From Argentina anserina (Eukaryota; Streptophyta; Magnoliopsida; Rosales; Rosaceae): DNA of 64,000 nucleotides. The notes beneath the pieces are model-generated. The model searched no databases. It was not told the origin of the DNA and saw only the letters and a program-made list of their open reading frames with translations. The position numbers and the translations under genes are program-made. This document shows positions 60,993 to 64,000 of the stretch, one piece after another (the stretch's first letter is position 1; each line of letters opens with the position of its first letter). The DNA lies in the NCBI RefSeq assembly GCF_933775445.1, contig NC_065874.1, positions 5,971,001-6,035,000 of the forward strand. Direction: 5' to 3'.

Positions 60993-61595
60993 ATGATTTT
61001 GATCGTATCCTCCCAAGATTTTTATGTCATCGGACGAAGATCGAAAAGGAATTCATCAAGCAACTTCATGCATGACAATCGATTTGCAGTGCAATTTAAT
61101 TATATGCGGTCTATTTGGCAGACCAACAAGTATATTTTTCTTAAAGTTGCTGCTTTTGAAGATATATATATAAATTATCGGGTGCTATTAGCCTTTTTCA
61201 TGTCTTCTTTTCCGGCCTTTCTTATAACGCCGATGAGACCAAAGAGGGATATGATTCCCCTCTTGGTCGACGTTTTTCGTGTGACGGTCCTGGGGGAGTC
61301 ACGTTATTATTTAAAAAAGGAAGATATCGATTTCGTGTGGTCGCCTGAGTGCACCGCTGTTTTGGGTGCGATCATGAGAATCGCCGATATGCATCGATTA
61401 TTTTATGACCATATACATCACAACCCTTCTAATTCTGGTTACATACTTGAATATTTCGATTATTCGAAACCAATACAACCCTCGTTTCTCATGGATGCGT
61501 CGTCATCGCGACTGTTATTTGAATGTTTGAGTTTTCTTAAACTCATATCTATAAACGATAATCCCAAGGTCTACGTACTCATTTATTTGAGTTGA
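60993..61595 (+). other. Open frame inside the copia-like region, not recognised
   Basis: A 200-codon open frame (IGRRSKRNSSSNFMHDNRF... RPKRDMIPLLVDVFRV... KKEDIDFVWSPECTAVLG). It matches no family I know, has no clear start, and sits where a copia gag would be expected. The density of rare residue runs and the lack of any motif argue that it is decayed or non-coding, but its length in AT-rich DNA is unusual enough to record. Confidence 0.25.
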
Positions 61596-63065
61596 AATTC
61601 ATTACTCTGAAGCAGCACTATTTGCTGACAAAAGATCCCAAAAATAACGAATTCTATGGGACACACTTCAAGTGATTTAATGAACGTCTATGACGTTGTA
61701 TTATCAGAGTTGACCTTGATGCATACTCCGCATCCAAGAAACGCATGCCATTTTTGGCACCTATATCTATTTCTTGAGGGAATTTTGGAGATGGAAAAGT
61801 AATATTCTTCCATTCTCAAGTAAGCAAACATCTTTGAGCCTCAGGCTAAGGCTCCGCCCGATCCGATATGCAAGATTTTGTTGCTATGGACTTTTGATTA
61901 GTCAATCTATTTTGACTATGTTTTCTGCTTACTATTTTTCAAGTATGACGTTGGCATTGCCATGATTATTGCTCGACTTTAGCTTAAGTCGTCTATTGGA
62001 ATTGGAAACTTGTTTGTGTTGTATTAAATATTGGCATATTCTATAAAATTTCTCGTATTTCTTGTTTACAAGATTGAGTCGTGAGAATTTTATTTGCCTT
62101 GGCTTAGCATGTATGGTCAACGTTTGCAACTCACGTGGTTTTTAAATTGGCCGCTTTTGGGTTACATGGGACCCCAATAGCATTACATTATGATTTTGGA
62201 CTTTGAAATTTGGAAAACGGACCTCGGAACGTCAAAATTGACATTGTTTTTCCCGGTTACTGTTCCGGCGTTTTTTGACGTTTTACCGGCGTATTCGCCG
62301 CCTTCCGGCCATATTCCGGCGTTTCCGGCACCGCCATCCGGTTCCGGACGGCGTTCCCTGTCGGACCTGAAGTTATGGCCTCCATACCGGCCAGGTCCGG
62401 CCACTGCCGGCCGGATTTCCGGCAATCGGTGCCGCCGGCTTCCGACAAGTTTTTCCGATGTTTTTTTTTCCGTCGTTTCTCGTCATGTTTTCCGCATATT
62501 TCAGCAGTTCTTGCTGTCACGTTTTCCCAGTCCAAATTTCACCAGGTTTTGAGTTAATTTGACATGGTTTTCCGGTTAATTTTCCGGTTTTCTCCAAGTC
62601 GTTTCATAGCTCAAATGATTTTATTATTATTGGTGACCACCCGCACCAAATGGAAGGTTTTCCACCGTAATTGTTTGGTATTCAACTGCTCCAATACCAT
62701 GTTTTTCCAACTCTTGAGTTGAAGAATGTAGTTCTATTGCCATGTGATACATTCGATGGGATTGCCATTTGTTTCAATCCCCTCTCTTACAATATCCTAC
62801 GGCGTATTGTGTAGAGAAGTTCACCGCGTCGTTGACTCTCTTAATCTTCATTTTGAGAATGTCCCGCCGTGAAATCGAGTGTCTTGCTAATTGCGTAACC
62901 ACCCACACTGTCCTACGGCGCAGGTAGTTATTTTACGGATCTCGTGCGGAGATTGTGTTCTATATCTTCGTGCCTGCTTTGTTTTAAAGGCCATACATGC
63001 CAATGATGGATTTTCATCTTGATATTTGTGTTAAGAATGGAGAGGAATAAATCTGTCAAATTTCA

Positions 63066-63930
63066 TTGACAATATCTTTTTCAAGCTTCGACAGTAGCTT
63101 TGTTAGCCTGCAGACATCGTTTTGCTTGCCTGCAGCAGTAGCTTTATGTAACTCAAGATTCTTTGAATCATGGGTTCGGTTTTACTGTCTTCTCGGTTTT
63201 GACATGATCATTTTTGGTCGTTTTGAACAAGATATGATGATTCGAGTTCTTTGAAATTCACATTATCATCTATTTTTCATGTTCACGAAGCGATTGGAGG
63301 ACCACCTCACCCATGCTCCACACGGTGAGGCCGAGCCTGCCTATTTCGGCGGCTCCATGGCATTAAGGCCGTCGGTGGCGGCATCCCCTCCTTCACAGGA
63401 GCTTGTGATGCCTCCCGTGTCTTCTAATGCCTCCATGACAATCTCTGATGTCAATCGCTCATTTTACAAAGCTTGTTCTTTAGCTAGATTTCAAGGAAGT
63501 CCTTATTTTCTAAGGCTCCAACCGAGAACATTCCATTCTTACGAAGTATTTAAGGTGACATTAGTGGACCCTATCCAACCGAATACGGACATTTTTCGGT
63601 ATTTTTATGGTATAGGTTAAGAGCATCGACGCGTTGGTCACACGTCGCTTTGCTTTCCACAAGAAACGCTGCATTCGCTAAAGTTTTTAGCTATGATCAT
63701 CATACTAAGGGCTCACCACCCTTCCCATCCTCTCAAATCTATTTGAATGGATACCGTTGGAGAGTTCACCCCCACGACTTTGATGATTTCGTTTTGCATA
63801 TCTACTGGGATCGTCGTTGAACATAGTATTCCTCATGTTCATTCACTACATGATCTAGCAGAGCTCGGACTTGGTTATGGGTACTAACCTGCCGATTTTT
63901 GCATGGGGATATGTAATAATGTTGCATGCA
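63066..63930 (+). pseudogene. Copia pol fragment: GAG-pre-integrase and integrase, frameshifted
   Basis: Pieces in several frames line up in the order of copia pol: EQDMMIRVL (63226), THAPHGEAEPA, SFYKACSLARFQGSPYFLRLQP and DPIQPNTDIFRYFYGIG (63279-63620), then LRAHHPSHPLKSI, MDTVGEFTP, STGIVVEHSIPHVHS and LAELGLGYG up to 63883, followed by TNLPIFAWGYV and RFRPTTCQAFSAYQM to the window end. Several stops and frame changes separate the pieces, so it is dead. The integrase order is taken from memory of the family. Confidence 0.65.
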
Positions 63931-64000
63931 GCGACACTTATTCGTTTCAGACCTACAACGTGCCAAGCGTTTAGTGCGTACCAGATGTTCACTAGATACG

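Larger units (their letters stand above)
60085..63999 (+). mobile_element. Decayed Ty1/copia retrotransposon, cut by the window end
   Basis: A likely 5' LTR end lies at about 60247 (CAATAATACACAATTATTTC...AAAACA), with a TATA box (TATATATAGG, near 60198), followed by CGTTATCAGCACG (60250-60262), a junction I know from many plant copia elements. At the right, pol is recognisable: GAG-pre-integrase (about 63200-63300) and integrase core (63560-63900). The sequence between, 60900-63050, contains no recognisable gag or protease and includes a GCCGG/TTCCGG-rich segment (62240-62480). The LTR start and the 3' part are not visible. Confidence 0.55.

Noticed and set aside
62183..62552. Pro/Arg-rich open frames on both strands
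   Set aside because: Low-complexity GCCGG/TTCCGG DNA; no family resemblance.

Overview
The window looks like nuclear DNA from a eudicot plant. Genes are split by many short introns with GT/AG borders. Several proteins carry plastid- or mitochondrion-style transit peptides. The spaces between genes are AT-rich and full of transposon remnants. Gene content (BBE-like oxidase, Patellin-4, Twinkle, ClpP4) fits a rosid, but the species cannot be fixed from the sequence.

Gene-rich left part (1-25 kb): a non-autonomous Helitron (23-394); a bHLH52/53-type transcription factor on the minus strand (1059-2150); and on the plus strand a truncated Twinkle-like primase ('Twinky', 4865-8661), plastid ClpP4 (9399-11577), full-length organellar primase-helicase Twinkle (13017-21475) and a Patellin-4-like Sec14/GOLD protein (23109-24779) with a one-base frameshift. 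I assembled exons by hand. Twinkle comes to 21 exons and 693 aa, Twinky to 13 exons and 387 aa, both with reading frame kept across every junction.

Middle (25-46 kb): a decayed LRR gene, a long (AG)n tract, four fold-back or hAT-like non-autonomous DNA elements, one intact single-exon BBE-like FAD oxidase (34961-36574), an internally deleted Ty3/gypsy element with PBS and gag (to 40973), and two more related fold-back elements (44.5 and 45.2 kb).

Right part (46-64 kb): a chloroplast-type PPR protein (46663-52146, 9 exons, 879 aa), another hAT-like element with an exact 8-bp target duplication, ribosomal protein L8/uL2 on the minus strand (55958-57319), duplicated non-coding sequence, and a decayed Ty1/copia element that runs off the window end.

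From memory, the Arabidopsis region At1g30610-At1g30760 holds the same set: PPR, Twinky, bHLH52, Twinkle, PATL4, BBE-like cluster. The window therefore looks like a conserved ancestral block with ClpP4 and RPL8 as additions. Twinkle, Twinky, ClpP4 and the PPR protein are all predicted to act in organelles. Other notable points are very short poly-A insertions with 12-13 bp target duplications, one with its empty site preserved in a nearby duplicate.
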